Below, in pieces: positions 46,141-58,390 of a stretch of DNA of 64,000 nucleotides. How positions within the stretch are numbered: position 1 is the stretch's first letter; every line of letters begins with the position of its first letter. The DNA is taken from NCBI GenBank assembly GCA_032622095.1, contig CP136061.1:248819582-248883581 (forward strand). Reading direction: 5' to 3'. Under the pieces are notes generated by a model. The model saw only the letters and a list, made by a program, of their open reading frames with translations. It searched no databases and was not told the origin of the DNA. The stretch is from Siphonodentalium dalli (Eukaryota > Mollusca > Scaphopoda > Gadilida > Siphonodentaliidae). A program made the translations under genes and the position numbers.

Positions 46141-47600
46141 CAGGGTGGAGGTCAAGATGGCAACCAGGGAGTTATCGTGTGGTCATAGGTGAGGTGAATA
46201 TGTATAAAGGGAGGTATTGTATGGTCATGAATGATGTGAATATGTGTACATGATTAGCTATATGGTCATGAAAGGGGTGGCCATGGTGATATGTATAGGT
46301 ATATAAGGAGTGAGTGTATGGTCATGTGTGAGGTGAATATGTATACAGGGAGTGACTGTATGGTTGTGACTACCCAGTACAGGTGTACACAATGTGGCTC
46401 AATGGGCATTGCTGTGGTTTATGTAAATAACGAGAGTACCTACATGGTCATATGTGTGCTTATGTATATATGGAGTGACTGTATGGTCATGGGTGGCATG
46501 TACAAGTGTACCTTGTGTGGCTGTATTGTCACAGGTAGGTGTATATGTATACATGCGTTGTCTGTATGCTCATGGTTGGGGTGAATGGATAAATAGATGT
46601 GCAGCTAATGTGTATAGGTGTACATGGAATGGCAGTAGTCGTAATGTGTATATGTGTACCTGATGTATGCTGAATGGTCATTCACAAGCATGTGGATGGT
46701 CATGTGCATGTGTATGTATAGGTATATATCGAGTAGCTATATGACTATTGACGTGGAAAATATGCATACAGTGAGGGACTCTATGGCCAATAGTGAGGTG
46801 AATATGTTTTTTGGGAGTGATTGTATGGCCAATGGTGAGGTGAACAGGTATATGAGGAGTGACTGTATGCTCATGAATGTGGTGAATAGGTATACAGGGA
46901 GTGACTATATGGTCATGGTCAGGTGTATGAGTATACCTGGTGTGCCTGCATGGCTGTATGGTCATATGTAGGGTGTACGGGTATACACAAGTGTGGCTGT
47001 ATATGGTTATGGAGAGGTATGTGTATAAAGTGAGTGGCTATATCGCCATTAGTGAGGTGCATATGTTTACCTGGAGTGATTCTATGGTCATGGTTGGGAG
47101 TATATGTATATCTTGCGTGTCTATTTTGCCATGGGTTTGGTGAACATGTATACAGCGAGCGAATGAATTATGACCAATGGTGAGGTGAATAGGTATACAA
47201 TGATTGACTGTATGATCATGAATGTGTTAAATATGTACACAGGGGGTGACTATATGGTCATGGGTCAGGTGTATGAGTATACCTAGTGTGCCTACATGGT
47301 GACTCATGGCTGTATGGGCATGTGTGGGGTGTACAGGCATACACGAGTATGGATATATATGGTCATGGGTGAGGGCTACGTATATAAAGGGAGTGGCTAT
47401 ATGACCAATGGTGAGATGCATATGTAATCATGGAGTGACTCTATGGTCATGGATGGGGTGTATATGCTTATCTTGAATGGCTATTTTGGCCATGGCGAAT
47501 AGGTATGCGGGGATTGACCGTATGGCCAAAGGTGAGATGAATAGGCATACAAGGATTGACTTATGATCACGAGAGTGGTGAATAGGTATACAGGGAGTGA
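46140..47600 (-). repeat. Irregular minisatellite, same family as 8600-10880 but inverted
   Basis: Units such as GAGGTGAATATGTATACAGGGAGTGACTGTATGGTCATG are the complement of the units at 8600-9440 and 10070-10880. The block follows directly on the shared arm segment, as in the other element. Open frames across it (46291-46584, 46654-46971, 46678-46965 on the - strand) are repeat translations. A poly-C tract near 47630 ends it. Confidence 0.85.
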
Positions 47601-48110
47601 CTATATAGACCTTGGGCTGCTGGTAGACCCCCCCCCCCCCTATGCGGATTTTTGGTGGCTATAGTTTTCGTATAGAACGATATCTGCCCTACAAAATTTC
47701 GGTTGTTTGCCACTTCACAAGTGTCGCATTGATGACGTAATCCAAGATGGCGCCCAAGGGGGTCACCCAATTTCGCGTTATTGCACTATTTCCAGTATAT
47801 GTTGGAGTGACTGGGTTGGTTGTACATGTGTTCCTTGGGTTGCTATTGCTTTCCACAATAACTCAATGATATATTAATCGACAGAGAGGTCATGTCAGAG
47901 AGTTCTCCATCTTGATGGCGTTTATACACGATGGAGGAAACGTTAAATGATTTCCCCCTGATAATAGTTAATCAATTTTGATGCTAATGGGCACATGATT
48001 CAAGTCAGTGATATCGAGATGTCAAATGTACAGAAGAATGCACTTATTGGGTTCCATTCCTTCACGGGTAATGATTACCTTCCAAAAAGGAAAAAAAACT
48101 TGACTGGAAG

Positions 48111-48377
48111 TTGCTGAAAAGACGATCAAAATATATGGAAGTCATGGCATATTTAGGAATGAATTGGGTTTTGGACAGTGACACGCTTACTACACTCAAG
48201 GAGTTAGCATGTGCATTGTATGTTCAACGTTCGAGAAAAGTGAATAAAGCTAAGCGGATAATGTTCCAGCAGAAGTTCGAGAATCAACAGAAGGTACTTG
48301 ATCTTTCTGCAATTCCACCATGTGAGGAATCTTTAATTCTACACTCAAAACGAGCCAACATGATAGCAAAACAGTGA
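48111..48377 (+). pseudogene. Coding-domain fragment in the right foldback arm
   Basis: An 88-codon frame with YMEVMAYLGMNW, then LKELACALYVQRS, KIMFQQ-like text and VLDLSAIPPCEESLILHSKR. It contains the same DLS-x-PPCEESL-x2-HSKRAN phrase as the left arm, plus about 65 residues before it that the left arm lacks. It ends at a TGA where the left arm has TGG (Trp). The protein family is widespread in animals in my recollection but has no assigned role. The fragment looks captured and decaying, without start or stop of its own. Confidence 0.6.
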
Positions 48378-49593
48378 AGACTTGCAACCGTTGCCAACTT
48401 AACCACAGATGAGATTGCATAATCCGTGGGCAGAACTATTGCAATTTATGATATGAATTATATCAACTAGTATGAACGACCTTTCGAGTTTAGTATAGCA
48501 TAACATTAAAAGCATTGAGAACACTATCTTGGGGTAGGGTTAAGTTTTACTTTATTTCTTAATTCTTGTCTGGTACGTACATGATTATAGCATTTCATGT
48601 CTGATATTGGGGATGAATTCATGCTTATTGTGGTGCATGCAGTGCAGCTGTATCCATAAAACTGACAGTCATGGGAAATTTTCAAAAAAAATTCACTTAA
48701 AAATAATCAAAATTTTAGCTAATTCACCCAAACAAAATCAAATATTTAAACAAAAATAGACTCTTCCATAACATAAACCTCCTCAGATACATGCTAATTC
48801 CATGATATATGACAAGACTCTGAATTGGTTAACAAAACGGAACGAAAACGGGCTATACTGACTTGACAGGTATTTTCAGATTGAAAATAAGTTTTAGGGG
48901 GTGGGTTAAGTTTTTGGAAATATCTCGGCTTGTTTGATATCATTGCTTGTGATGTTGATATTATTAAATCAGGTATATATTGCTGAAAATGTTGATGCAC
49001 TACTGAGACCTTTATACCAAAAAATGAAAAATTTATAGGAAATCTTCTGGAAAACTTTTTTGAAAAAGCACTGCAATTTATGCATTTTTTTGGCATTTTC
49101 GTGAATTTTTCACAAAAATTGTTGGATAATATAACTTTTTGCACATCATAAATGTTAAGAAACCCAGATAGAATAAATATCTGATATTCAAGTATATTTA
49201 TTCAACATTTGTCTTATTTTATTGGTTTTCCTGATTATACTGAAATTTGCAGGTCAAAAACATCAAAAGGTAAAAAAAAAAATATTCCACCTGCTCCGCC
49301 CTGGATACTTCAGTGTTTTGGAACCCCCATGGGGCAAGGATAATTAGAGATAGCGTCACAATTTCTACCCTTTCGTGTCACACTACCCTCATCTGGGGGC
49401 CGGTCTAATTTACAAGCAGATAATATGCCGTTTTCCGGGATAACAGGCTGAAATATTTGTTCATGTACTTGTTGGTGATAGTTGTATGAAAGCACTTCGA
49501 AGGCCACGAGTCGTTTCAAATGCTGTAACGCGTGTACGTCATACGCGCGTTAAGTGTACGTCAAGACTGATCCGTTGTTATATGTGTTCGTAG

Positions 49594-49741
49594 CTGAGGA
49601 CGATATTATTCAGTACGAGTTGTCTATGGGTCGATGGGAATTCAACACTTGCTTGAGATTTATTACGTATACAGACACCATCCACACAGAAAAGGGCCTC
49701 CCGCACAAAAACTTCATCAACTTCATAATTGATGCGGGCAC
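49594..49741 (+). CDS. Astacin-family protease gene, exon 5 (catalytic domain, N-lobe)
   Basis: Exon of 148 bp, acceptor GTTATATGTGTTCGTAG, perfect donor GTAAGT. Spliced to exon 4 it reads T-EDDIIQYELSMGRWEFNTC and on through LRF to NFINFIIDAGT. The W-x3-TC-x-RF pattern (Trp 223, Cys 228 of the assembled product) is the astacin signature for the helix and first disulfide Cys of the N-lobe, and the INFI segment corresponds to the beta strand before the Gly-Cys motif. The exon begins in phase 1 and ends in phase 2; both fit the neighbouring exons exactly. It starts 210 bp after a 5.5-kb foldback element. Confidence 0.93.
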
Positions 49742-50239
49742 GTAAGTAGACAATTTAATATTATAGTCTATGTAACTCTTACATTGAAACATGGAACAAT
49801 TAAGACAACGTTGTCAGATTCGTGGTCATCAGTTTGAACTGTTATTTGCGGGAAAGGGCAGGAAATATAGACAGATGGCAGACAGCCAAACATATACTAA
49901 CATTTGTGAACATCTAAAGAAACTACTGAGCAGTGAATATTTAATAAAGATATGGTTGAAAAATTTAAACCTGCTTGCGATATGTTTATCTTCCACAATA
50001 ACTCGGCAGATATTATTTGCGAGAATATCCTTATTAAGAAATCCCTATCTCTATTCCTATATGCAATGTATGTGAGACTATTAGCAAGATTTCCGAGTTT
50101 CACGTTTAATGTTGGCATAGCTATCGGGCATACATTTGTGTTATATGCGAATGCAGTGTGCATGTAGGGACGTGGCAACAGGGGTGTTGGGATGGGGATG
50201 TCATCTCCCAACGTATTGTGATAATAATAATTTCAACAG
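49742..50239 (+). other. Start of intron 5, no gene recognised
   Basis: Frames on both strands between 49791 and 50211 overlap one another without any motif or splice context. They are treated as chance. Confidence 0.4.
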
Positions 50240-51160
50240 TTGGCAATTTCATGCCTGACACAACATTAGTTGGAAATCTCACACCAGGATTAGGTTAAGG
50301 AGCCGCCCAATTCGTGAATTTCCAAAAAAAAATAATATCTATTTCCAACTATCAATTTGAAGGTGAAATCATTATCCTCTATAACAAATGTATGCTATAG
50401 TACTATAACAACACCTGTTCCCCCTCACAATATGAGAGATGTGTTCAAATTATGTAAACAGTGAGTTTAAGAAAAAAACAGATTGTTTTAGTTAGGTCGA
50501 TAGAGAGTTTAACAGGAATATTTTCAAAAAACACACTGAACACATCTGCAAGCATAACTTTATGCGAGAAAATAAATCAAACATTGTTTATTGCATATTT
50601 TAGAATTTGGCATCCATTTGCTGAACTATTTTGTTTACCGTGTGAAGACCGAAACAACATAAAACAACACTATTATTCAACTGAGTTTTCGATAATCTGG
50701 CAGATATAAACACTCAATACTGATTCATCTTTTCAAACATTACGTATTTTTCTGGTTTGTTTTCCTCGAAGAAATAGTTCTGCAAAATTTATGGCTGCCA
50801 AAAAAACTAAAAATATGCAATGAAAAATGTTTGATTTATTTTCACACTTTTATTATTTCAGATGGTAGAATGAGCGCATATCCTAGTTGGATTCATAGTC
50901 TAGATAACTCAGTATGGTTTGCAAATATTTCTGTCAAAATATCGACCGACCTATAACTAAAAACAATCTGGGGTTTTAAACATATGTTTGTTACATAGTA
51001 GGAAGATATCTCTCACGTTGTGAGGGTAAAGAGTTGTTGTTATAGTACAATAGCATACATTGGTTATAAGGGATAATGATATTTTCCTTCAAATTGATAG
51101 TTTGAAATTGAGATATTGTGACAATTCACGAATGTGGCTCCTTCTTAAAACGATAGCGAT
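50240..51160. mobile_element. Foldback element, diverged arms of about 200 bp
   Basis: Left arm near 50260-50450 and right arm near 51005-51160 pair in inverted order: GGAGCC / GGCTCC, AATTCGTGAAT, ATCAATTTGAAGG, ATCATTATCC, ATGTATGCTAT, GTACTATAACAACA and TGAGAG. No transposase. Related words occur near 54650-54730 and 42580-42650, so this is a family with several decayed copies. Confidence 0.65.
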
Positions 51161-51811
51161 AACTAAATAGGATAATTATTGTTTTCAGACTATCAGTCGC
51201 ATAATTATTTCCTACGTCCAGTCGAAATGTTAGAATGGAATGGTCATCGGTTGGTAATGTTCAAACGTGTAAGGGGGTTTGGAGTTGGAAAATGCTAACT
51301 CAAGAGGTGCTAAAGGAATTTCGCGAAATCCCTGATGTGCACGCACATCATTGTCGCATATCTACTGGTCTGTAGCATGTGGGCATGAATGCTGAACAAT
51401 TTTTGGCAAGCGGGTGTTTAGTGATTTTCTGAGATTTCTAGTGTTTTCATTATGTTTACATGATTGGCATTTCATCCCCATGGTTATTTAAAACATTGCA
51501 CACCAATTGTCTGCCATATCCTGCTATATCGACCGTTTTAAATCAAACTTCAGGGTGTGTCACTAATTGCCACTAATTGCTATTGGAAACACTTTCATAT
51601 CGGTCAGGAACAAAATGCGTTCCCGGGTTGTTGAGTCCCAAAAATAAAACAAAATAAACATTTCAAACTCGCGTACTGGATTTGCTGACTCCCCCTGCTG
51701 ATCCTATATATGTTAGGATATCGATGATTGTTTTTCTTTGTTTTTGAATCAATACACATATATCATTTGGTTAATAACCTACATACTATATTGCTGTTAT
51801 TTCTTTTGCAG

Positions 51812-51875
51812 GTGTAGATCTAATGTCGGCAATCTCTGGTGGATAACTGGACAGTCAATAAAATGTTGCGACTCG
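51812..51875 (+). CDS. Astacin-family protease gene, exon 6 (Cys-rich link to the zinc motif)
   Basis: Exon of 64 bp with a strong acceptor (TGCTGTTATTTCTTTTGCAG). Joined to the AC left by exon 5 it reads T-CRSNVGNLWWITGQSIKCCDS. Astacins have here a Cys-x-S-x-VG motif, a strand, and a second Cys-Asp, about 27-30 residues before the zinc His; the spacing found is 26. The only donor that keeps phase 0 into exon 7 is GTTCGT at 51876, weaker than the GTATGT four bases on, which would shift frame into a stop. Identity rests on phase, spacing and the pattern of Cys and Gly. Confidence 0.8.
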
Positions 51876-52169
51876 GTTCGTATGTTGATTTTAACATATT
51901 GTAATTGTAATATTATATTGAAGACATAAAATATAAGGGATTTGAGGAAATGTTCTCTTAAAATCTTACATGGATCTATACGCAGCTTGCGCAATGTATA
52001 TTATTTGGACCGATATGTGTAAAATCGTGTATATTTTGTGAATAAATCACCAAATATGGCATATATGTTCCTCGTTGTACAAATAGTGTCAGTAAGCAGA
52101 GATACCGGGTCACAATTAGGGTGTGTGTGTGTTGGTGGCAGGAAGAAACGCGTCAACATATATGCGTAT
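51876..52169 (+). other. Start of intron 6
   Basis: No feature recognised before the LINE remnant. Confidence 0.4.
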
Positions 52170-53060
52170 CTTTCAGGATGGAACGATGTGACAAGTGGCG
52201 TGCATCTAGGAAATGTCCTGGGCCCAATCCTGTTTATTCTATTCATCAACGACCTCCCAGATAAAGTCACGACAATGTGCAAAGTTTTCGCTGGTGATAC
52301 GAAACTAATAGGCAACCCCATACGTGATGACATTCAGGACAATATTAATGTTTTGTGCAAATGGTCCGTGGACTGGCAGCTATATTTCAACTGCAAAATT
52401 ACACGTAATTAACCACTACTACATGGACGAAACGGCAGACAAACATCTTATGTTAGTGAGTTCATCAGAATGAGATGATAACCTCACATGCTATGTACAA
52501 ATCAATACAGTGCTCACAAAGCCAACCAAGTACTCGGCATAATCAACAGAACCTTCATAAATTTAGATATCTCGACATTCAGAGTCCTATATCATAAAGG
52601 TCCGGCTTAGTGTCGAATACTGCAACACAATCTGGAACCCATACCAGAAATACTAAAGCATATAACACTTGAAATAATTCAACGAAGAGAGTTCCACAAT
52701 TAAGAAGTCATAATAAGACTGAACCTGATGTCCTTGCAATTCAGGAGATTTAGGGTGTGACTTCATAGATGTATATAAGAATATAAATGGACGCTATAAC
52801 GTTCGGCCAAGCGTGATTTTCCAGAAAAGTCTATCTAATATGACTAGAGATCACGACCAAAAACTCCAGATACCATCAGTTCGAAATGACACAAGAACTA
52901 TTTCTTCACAAACCGTGTTATACAAGAATGGAACTCTCTCCCCCACAGTTGACCATATCAGCTGATAGACTAGACCAGTTCAAATCTGGCATAGAATGCT
53001 ACTTTTACGACAGGAAGTATACGTTTGATGAAAACACGATGTACGGTAAGGACATATTAA
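52170..53060 (+). pseudogene. Decayed LINE reverse transcriptase, 3' part
   Basis: The frame at 52038-52412 contains SGVHLGNVLGPILFILFIND and then VFAGDTKL, the motif B and motif C regions of a CR1/Jockey-like RT, with the catalytic F-A-D-D changed to F-A-G-D. It continues to WSVDWQLYFN. Beyond, in broken frames, come VRPSVEYCNTIWNPYQK-like (near 52610), IPSVRNDTR-like (near 52870) and YTRMELSP-like (near 52915) phrases, the usual thumb and C-terminus. A dead, 5'-truncated copy. Confidence 0.8.
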
Positions 53061-53639
53061 CTCTAATTTTAAACAAGACTTGTTCAGTGATGTTGACAAT
53101 GATGATTGTGATGATCATGATGAGTACATAAAGGGTGGCATTGCTACAATTATTTCTCAGTCTGCCTGCAAAATGTTCGGATAACGTTTGCCTGTATTAC
53201 AATAGATGGAAGGCTAAGGAACATTATACCTAGAGGTCAGCAGTCAGATGCTCATATCCCGTTTTTATATAACCATGGGTATATGTCAGATATAACCGTA
53301 CAAAAAAACTGCCGTTCTTTTGACCGTGTATTTATCCATGGTGTGTGTGCCTGTGGTTGTCCGTAACCTGGTGCCCGGTGGTATTGCTTTGAAAGGTAAT
53401 CATGTTCGACTGGTGTCGTTAGATTGGTAATGAGATTAGCGGTTTCTATGTCTTGTCTGGTCATATTTACTGTTTGAACTTTGTCTGAAATAGACGCACT
53501 TTTTATACTAGAATTTGCGCAACAGGAGCGATGGGAAATCGCACGTTGAGTTGGTTTAGGGTTTTTTTTTTTTTTTAGAAAAAGTGTTTATATATGATAT
53601 ACAGAGGCCAACAGAACGATACCATATATATATATACTA
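53061..53639. other. Unassigned intronic sequence
   Basis: Contains a short poly-T run near 53563-53576. No gene recognised. Confidence 0.4.
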
Positions 53640-54200
53640 CTAGCCGATGAGCCCGACGTTGTCCGGGTTATTCAAAAAACAAATTTCAAGTCGATAGCTC
53701 TACCCAGCCCGACGTTGTCCGGGCTATTCAAAAACCAAATTTCAAGTCGATAGCTCTACCCGTTTCCGAGATCTGATCTGCGTATGCGCGAAGCTGGCGT
53801 CGCACGGGCTCGGCGACCCGATAAAATTCGTATCCGGGGCAAGATACATTCACATACCAAATTTCAAGTCGATAGCTCCACCCGTTTCCGAGAACTCGTC
53901 TGCGAATGCGCGAAGCTGGCGTCGCACGGGCTCGGCGACCCGATAAAATTCGTATCCGGGGCAAGATACATTCACATAGCAAATTTCAAGTCGATAGCTC
54001 CACCCGTTTCCGAGATTTCGTCTGCGCATGCGCGAATCGGGCGCCGCACGGGCTCGCCAATACGACAACGACGACCGCCTGGTCAAACTACACACACGTA
54101 CCAAGTTTTGTCGCGATCGGTCGAGAATCGTAGATTTGTATCAATGACAGACATACAGACAGACAGACAGACAGACAAACAGAGGTCTTCAAAATATATA
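53640..54200. repeat. GC-rich tandem repeat (122 bp) ending in (CAGA)n
   Basis: The unit containing GTTTCCGAG, TGCGCGAAGCTGGCGTCGCACGGGCTCGGCGACCCG, GATAAAATTCGTATCCGGGG and CAAATTTCAAGTCGATAGCTC begins near 53763, 53885 and 54007, period 122 bp. Before it, CCCGACGTTGTCCGGG is duplicated (about 53651 and 53707). After it is a (CAGA)n run near 54147-54182. Composition differs sharply from the surroundings, so it was probably inserted as one repeat element. Frames on both strands are repeat translations. Confidence 0.8.
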
Positions 54201-55537
54201 TGAGATATGCGACTTCATCCAATTTTGTGTTTATTGTGATGTGTAGTTTTATGTCTTTGGTGTATGTAGTTTGTTGGTTATGAGAGCTCATTTCCCCATG
54301 ATTTATGCTCCATATGTGGTCTTAAAATTGATATATTATTTCAAACAGGGTTGGCGCCAGGATATCCCCGACGCAGGGGCTATACGATTCCACAACAGCT
54401 AGGGGGCCGGGCTTCATGCAGCTACCGGGTTGACCATTGTAGATCTCATCGACGAGGGGTGGCTATCTCTCCCCGACAGGGGTGAGGATGTAGCCCCCTG
54501 ACTCCTCCCCAGGTGCCACGCAACATAATTTAGTTTCGATGATTTCTCGTCTTCAGTGGATGCAAAACCGTGCTCTTAGCATGGGGTGCCAAGCAGCGAC
54601 TTGTCGACAGTGGTGGCTAAGCACGGGTCTTACCCCCACACCAAACTGTAGTCAAACCTAATGCAACATTAGTTGGAAAATTCACACCAAAATTAGGTTG
54701 AAATTGTTCTCGTAGTTTGATTTTCCAACAATTTTTCAATGACAAATTTGTTGTTTTAGACCAACATTTGCATATATCCATTTCATTTGGCAAATTCTGG
54801 ACTGAAATGGCCATCAGTTGGCAATTTTCAAACCTAAATTTGAGTGTCAGGTTAAAATTTCTCCGAATTGGAAAGCTTGAGGCCAGTCTAGATGCTAGGA
54901 TTGTCAAATTTACATGTACAGTTTTTCAAAATGTACTCACATTGGGCCTAACCATCGGCCGACCCGTGTGTTCTGTGACCTTGCCAGTAGTTACTTGCTA
55001 ATTAATTTAAGAAAAATTAAATCGGGGTGTAAATTTGTCTGGCGATATACCAATAGATGTTTGGATTTTTAAATCTCATATTGGGCCGAACCATCATTTT
55101 CACCAAAAATTGGGAAAAATCAAAGCACCGGGAAGATGTGCAAATTTAATTTCGCAAACTTATGAGTTTGGTGTGGCTGAATGGGGTGGGGTGCAGTTGG
55201 AAATTCCAAGGTGGAGACCACCCCAATGAAAACCCTCTAGCCAAGTCCCGGGTGCCAAATATCCCAGACTCAACCAGGGGTGCCACTCGCAACCTATAGT
55301 TTCTGCTTTCGGCATTGGCCTATTTGTTTTCTATCCGAGAATACACTGCACCGACGGCAATATATTGACCATACTCTGAATAAAAACGCTTCCGTGGCGA
55401 TCACACGGTAACATCGTGCTGCAAGTAAGACGATAATTGTGTTGTAGAGATGATACGGAAGACCGATTGTCAAAAACCGCAACATAAAAATACACAGTGC
55501 AAGGCTTATCGATCCAAACTGTGGAATGTGTTTCATG
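54201..55537. other. Unassigned sequence with a GC-rich patch and decayed foldback words
   Basis: 54350-54620 is GC-rich and includes a small inverted pair, CGTGCTCTTAGC / GCTAAGCACG. 54640-54860 shares ACATTAGTTGGAAA-TTCACACCA-AATTAGGTT with the 50240-51160 foldback. No gene recognised; the short frames lack motifs. Confidence 0.35.
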
Positions 55538-57312
55538 GGCCCGATTCGTCATCTCAGGTTTAAACCTGGTCTACGTAAACCTCTAGGTTTAAACCGCCGT
55601 GAGTCAGCAAAATCCGTGGTTTAAACCCGCGACCGCAGGTCTAAGTGACGCATTCGTCATCTCTGGTTTAAACCTGGTCTAGCCAGACCAGTGGTTTAGC
55701 AGTAATGTCTCTGTATCGTCGAGATAAATAATCGTACTTTACTAATGCGGACCGCCTCATTTTATTGATTGCGAAAATCAATAATTACGACAGCGACCAT
55801 ATTTTGATTGGAAATTTATAAGCGAGAATCACTCACACCTATAAAGCATATGGGGATAAGTTTTTGTCAATTTCGAAAATGTGTTTGCGTTTTATAAGCT
55901 TAAACCGGCAACTAAACCATCTAATTCGGCGGTCCAGCTAAACTAGCTGTACCGAGGCTAAACTTGAGATGACGAATCCGTCTTTTCTTCATCGCGGTTT
56001 AGAATTGTCAACAATCAATCAAAGGGTGGAGCTGTAAATTATCTCGAATGGGGGCGTGTCTAAGTGGCGGCTGCCGACTGGTGTTATCATGTCACAGATG
56101 ATTCATTCGCACGCTATAGCTTTGCTCAGATATGGACATGTTCCTTCAATAAGATTGTTACAACTACCTTGCAATTGTGTGTGTTTTTTTTTTTTTTTTT
56201 TGGCTTGTGGCAATCACAAATACTGGTGTTTTCTACGAATTCATTTGAATGGTTCAACGTTTTAATTTGGCACCAAAACCATGCTACTCCATGCCCAGAT
56301 ATGCTATACACATAGTTTGCAATCCTAAACTTATATTGCTATACGAGTCAAATTTGATAACATATTTTGATGTAGATCATGTCACAAAGCTCTACTCTGG
56401 CTCCGCCCATAAATTCCTATAATATTCCACCGTTCAAAACCTGGGAACTTTTTGATATTATGCACGACGGAAAATTTATTATATTGAAAAAAAGCAACGC
56501 ATGCAATATGGTTTCCCACTTCAAACAGTTCAGATGTCGCTTCTGGTGTGCACTCATAAGCAAATTGCTTTTAATTGCCTGACCTCTTGGTCCAGTATTG
56601 ACCCGATTATGGAGACTTTATTCAGCGTCAGAGTGGCCTGTGGCCCCTTCGTGCGAAAGGAGCCTGCGTAAAATTTACGCACTTTTGATCATTTGAACAT
56701 TTTAATTTAAAAAAATATTTAATTCAATTTAAAACAAAAAGTGATTAATATATATTTTAAATATTGTTTCTTGTTAGATACAACTCCTTACTCTTATTTT
56801 CAAATCAGTTCAAGTGTAGACCAGTTGCGAACAGACAAACGGACATACAGATATACAGCACCTATACCCTTTAATATATACAGATATAAATGCAAATACA
56901 CCAAAGTTTGTCTTTGCGGGTAAAGCATCGTGTAGAAAATCTATCACAAACAAAGTGATAAACATCGCGCGAAACTCGTGCTGATAGACATGCCCTTTGT
57001 CAGACGATTTAAACCCACAAAGAGATTGGATTAATGGTCCAGGAGCGATACTCATTTCTCAATGAATAAATCCATTGAGCGTGCACGTGTTCGCGATCAT
57101 TTATGACATGTCAGTAACCATTATATCGGCTTTTTGTCCGATTGGTAAGAGGGTAGTTTGACTGCTTGCTCATATAACCGACTCGAGTTGTCAATTAGCT
57201 GGAAACTGAACGGCAAAAACGCCCCCTTAGACCCGGTTTGGCTGGACCGTCAATGTAGGTTTAAACCAGGTTTAAACTCGGAGGTTTAAACCTGAGATGA
57301 CGAATCCGGCCA
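55538..57312. mobile_element. Foldback element with GTTTAAAC-rich ends
   Basis: The left end GGCCCGATTCGTCATCTCAGG followed by TTTAAACC is mirrored at about 57270-57312 (GGTTTAAACCTGAGATGACG then AATCCGGCC). The left 440 bp has a further inverted end near 55961-55981 (TTGAGATGACGAATCCG), so it may be a small element by itself with the rest a second, related insertion. The 55550-55700 part has a duplicated CGTCATCTC-TGGTTTAAACCTGGTCTA. No coding. Confidence 0.7.
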
Positions 57313-58149
57313 TTGTGTATTTCTCGCATATACCCATGTTATATATAAACGGGCTACGAGCATCTGACTGCAGGTGTTTATGCATATTTTGTTTTTACAT
57401 ACATACATAAATATTGGTGACGGTTTATAATATAAAGGTGCACACGTATGTTATTAGTGAGCCGTGTGTTCTTAGATGGAACACACAGCTCTATTTTCCA
57501 CACATCCTACACATTATGTGAAGAGCAACATGACGATTTGCGCAAGCGGCATATAAGATTCTAAGTGGTACCATGTGCGTTCAATAAAATGTGACTAAAA
57601 GGGAATACAATTCTATCTTCTGCTGAATAACCGCTCTGAGCTGTATGTGCTATCGTGTCTACACACAAAATGCGAATTTCCCTCATTTTCCATAATGTCT
57701 TTTGAAATGTATAATTTACAGATATGTCAAGTTTATAACTTAGTTAAATAAAATAACGAGATTTCAGTCATATTTGTTCAATATGGAATACAAATGTGTA
57801 CATATCGGATATACATGGTGCAAATTTCAACCCTTTCATACGCATGTTTGTTCTACATTATAATAGGAAAGTATAATAAGTGGATACAATGTAGTTACAG
57901 AAAAAAAACGCAATACAAGTGTTGTTTGGTTAGATCTGTGGATTCGCATTTTCTAATGCTATGTGGGAAATATTTCCATTGTTTAACAATGGTCGGGAGG
58001 AATGATTTATTATAAAAAATCCACTTTTCCGCAGTGATTTAAATGATGTGGATAACTTGATGGATATAGCTATTACTGTCGCACACACGTGTAAGATAAT
58101 GTAAGATAATGTTTGGCAATAACACCAACATGGGTACATGTAGGTTGCC
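57313..58149. other. Unassigned AT-rich intronic sequence
   Basis: Short frames (57794-58015 + strand, 57930-58217 - strand) show no motif. Confidence 0.35.
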
Positions 58150-58390
58150 ATATACGGCGTAATACATATACTGGGTATAACAATAGATGTGAATATAAGC
58201 ATGCTATCATATAACATTTAAACATATAATCATAAAACAATTTACGTGTAAAACGTTATATCTGTACCGCGTAATACCTATAATGGGTATATCGATGTCA
58301 ACGCAAACATGCTGTCCTATAACATTTACACATACATGTAATTCCGAAAACGGTGTAGACGAATAACGTTTGTTTATCAGATCTATTCTG
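58150..58390. repeat. Imperfect tandem repeat of about 110 bp, two units
   Basis: GCGTAATACATATACTGGGTATA near 58158 and GCGTAATACCTATAATGGGTATA near 58268, each followed by ATGCTATCATATAACATTTAAACATA / ATGCTGTCCTATAACATTTACACATA. The period is about 110 bp. Confidence 0.7.

Larger units (their letters stand above)
43885..49383. mobile_element. 5.5-kb foldback element with coding fragments in its arms
   Basis: Inverted ends GTGTCACACGAAAGGGTAG (43885) and, in complement, GTGTGACACGAAAGGGTAG (ending 49383), flanked on both sides by TAC, a possible 3-bp target duplication. Arms are about 1.3-1.6 kb, running to about 45490 and from about 48020. Landmarks: CTGCTCCGCCCTGGAT, AACCAATAAAATAAGACAAATGTTG, CATCATAAATGTTAAG, CTCCTCAGATACATGCTAATTCCAT. 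Within each arm lies part of a protein-coding domain. The centre holds a segment like 7740-8450 of the first composite element, then a minisatellite. It ends 210 bp before exon 5. Confidence 0.85.
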
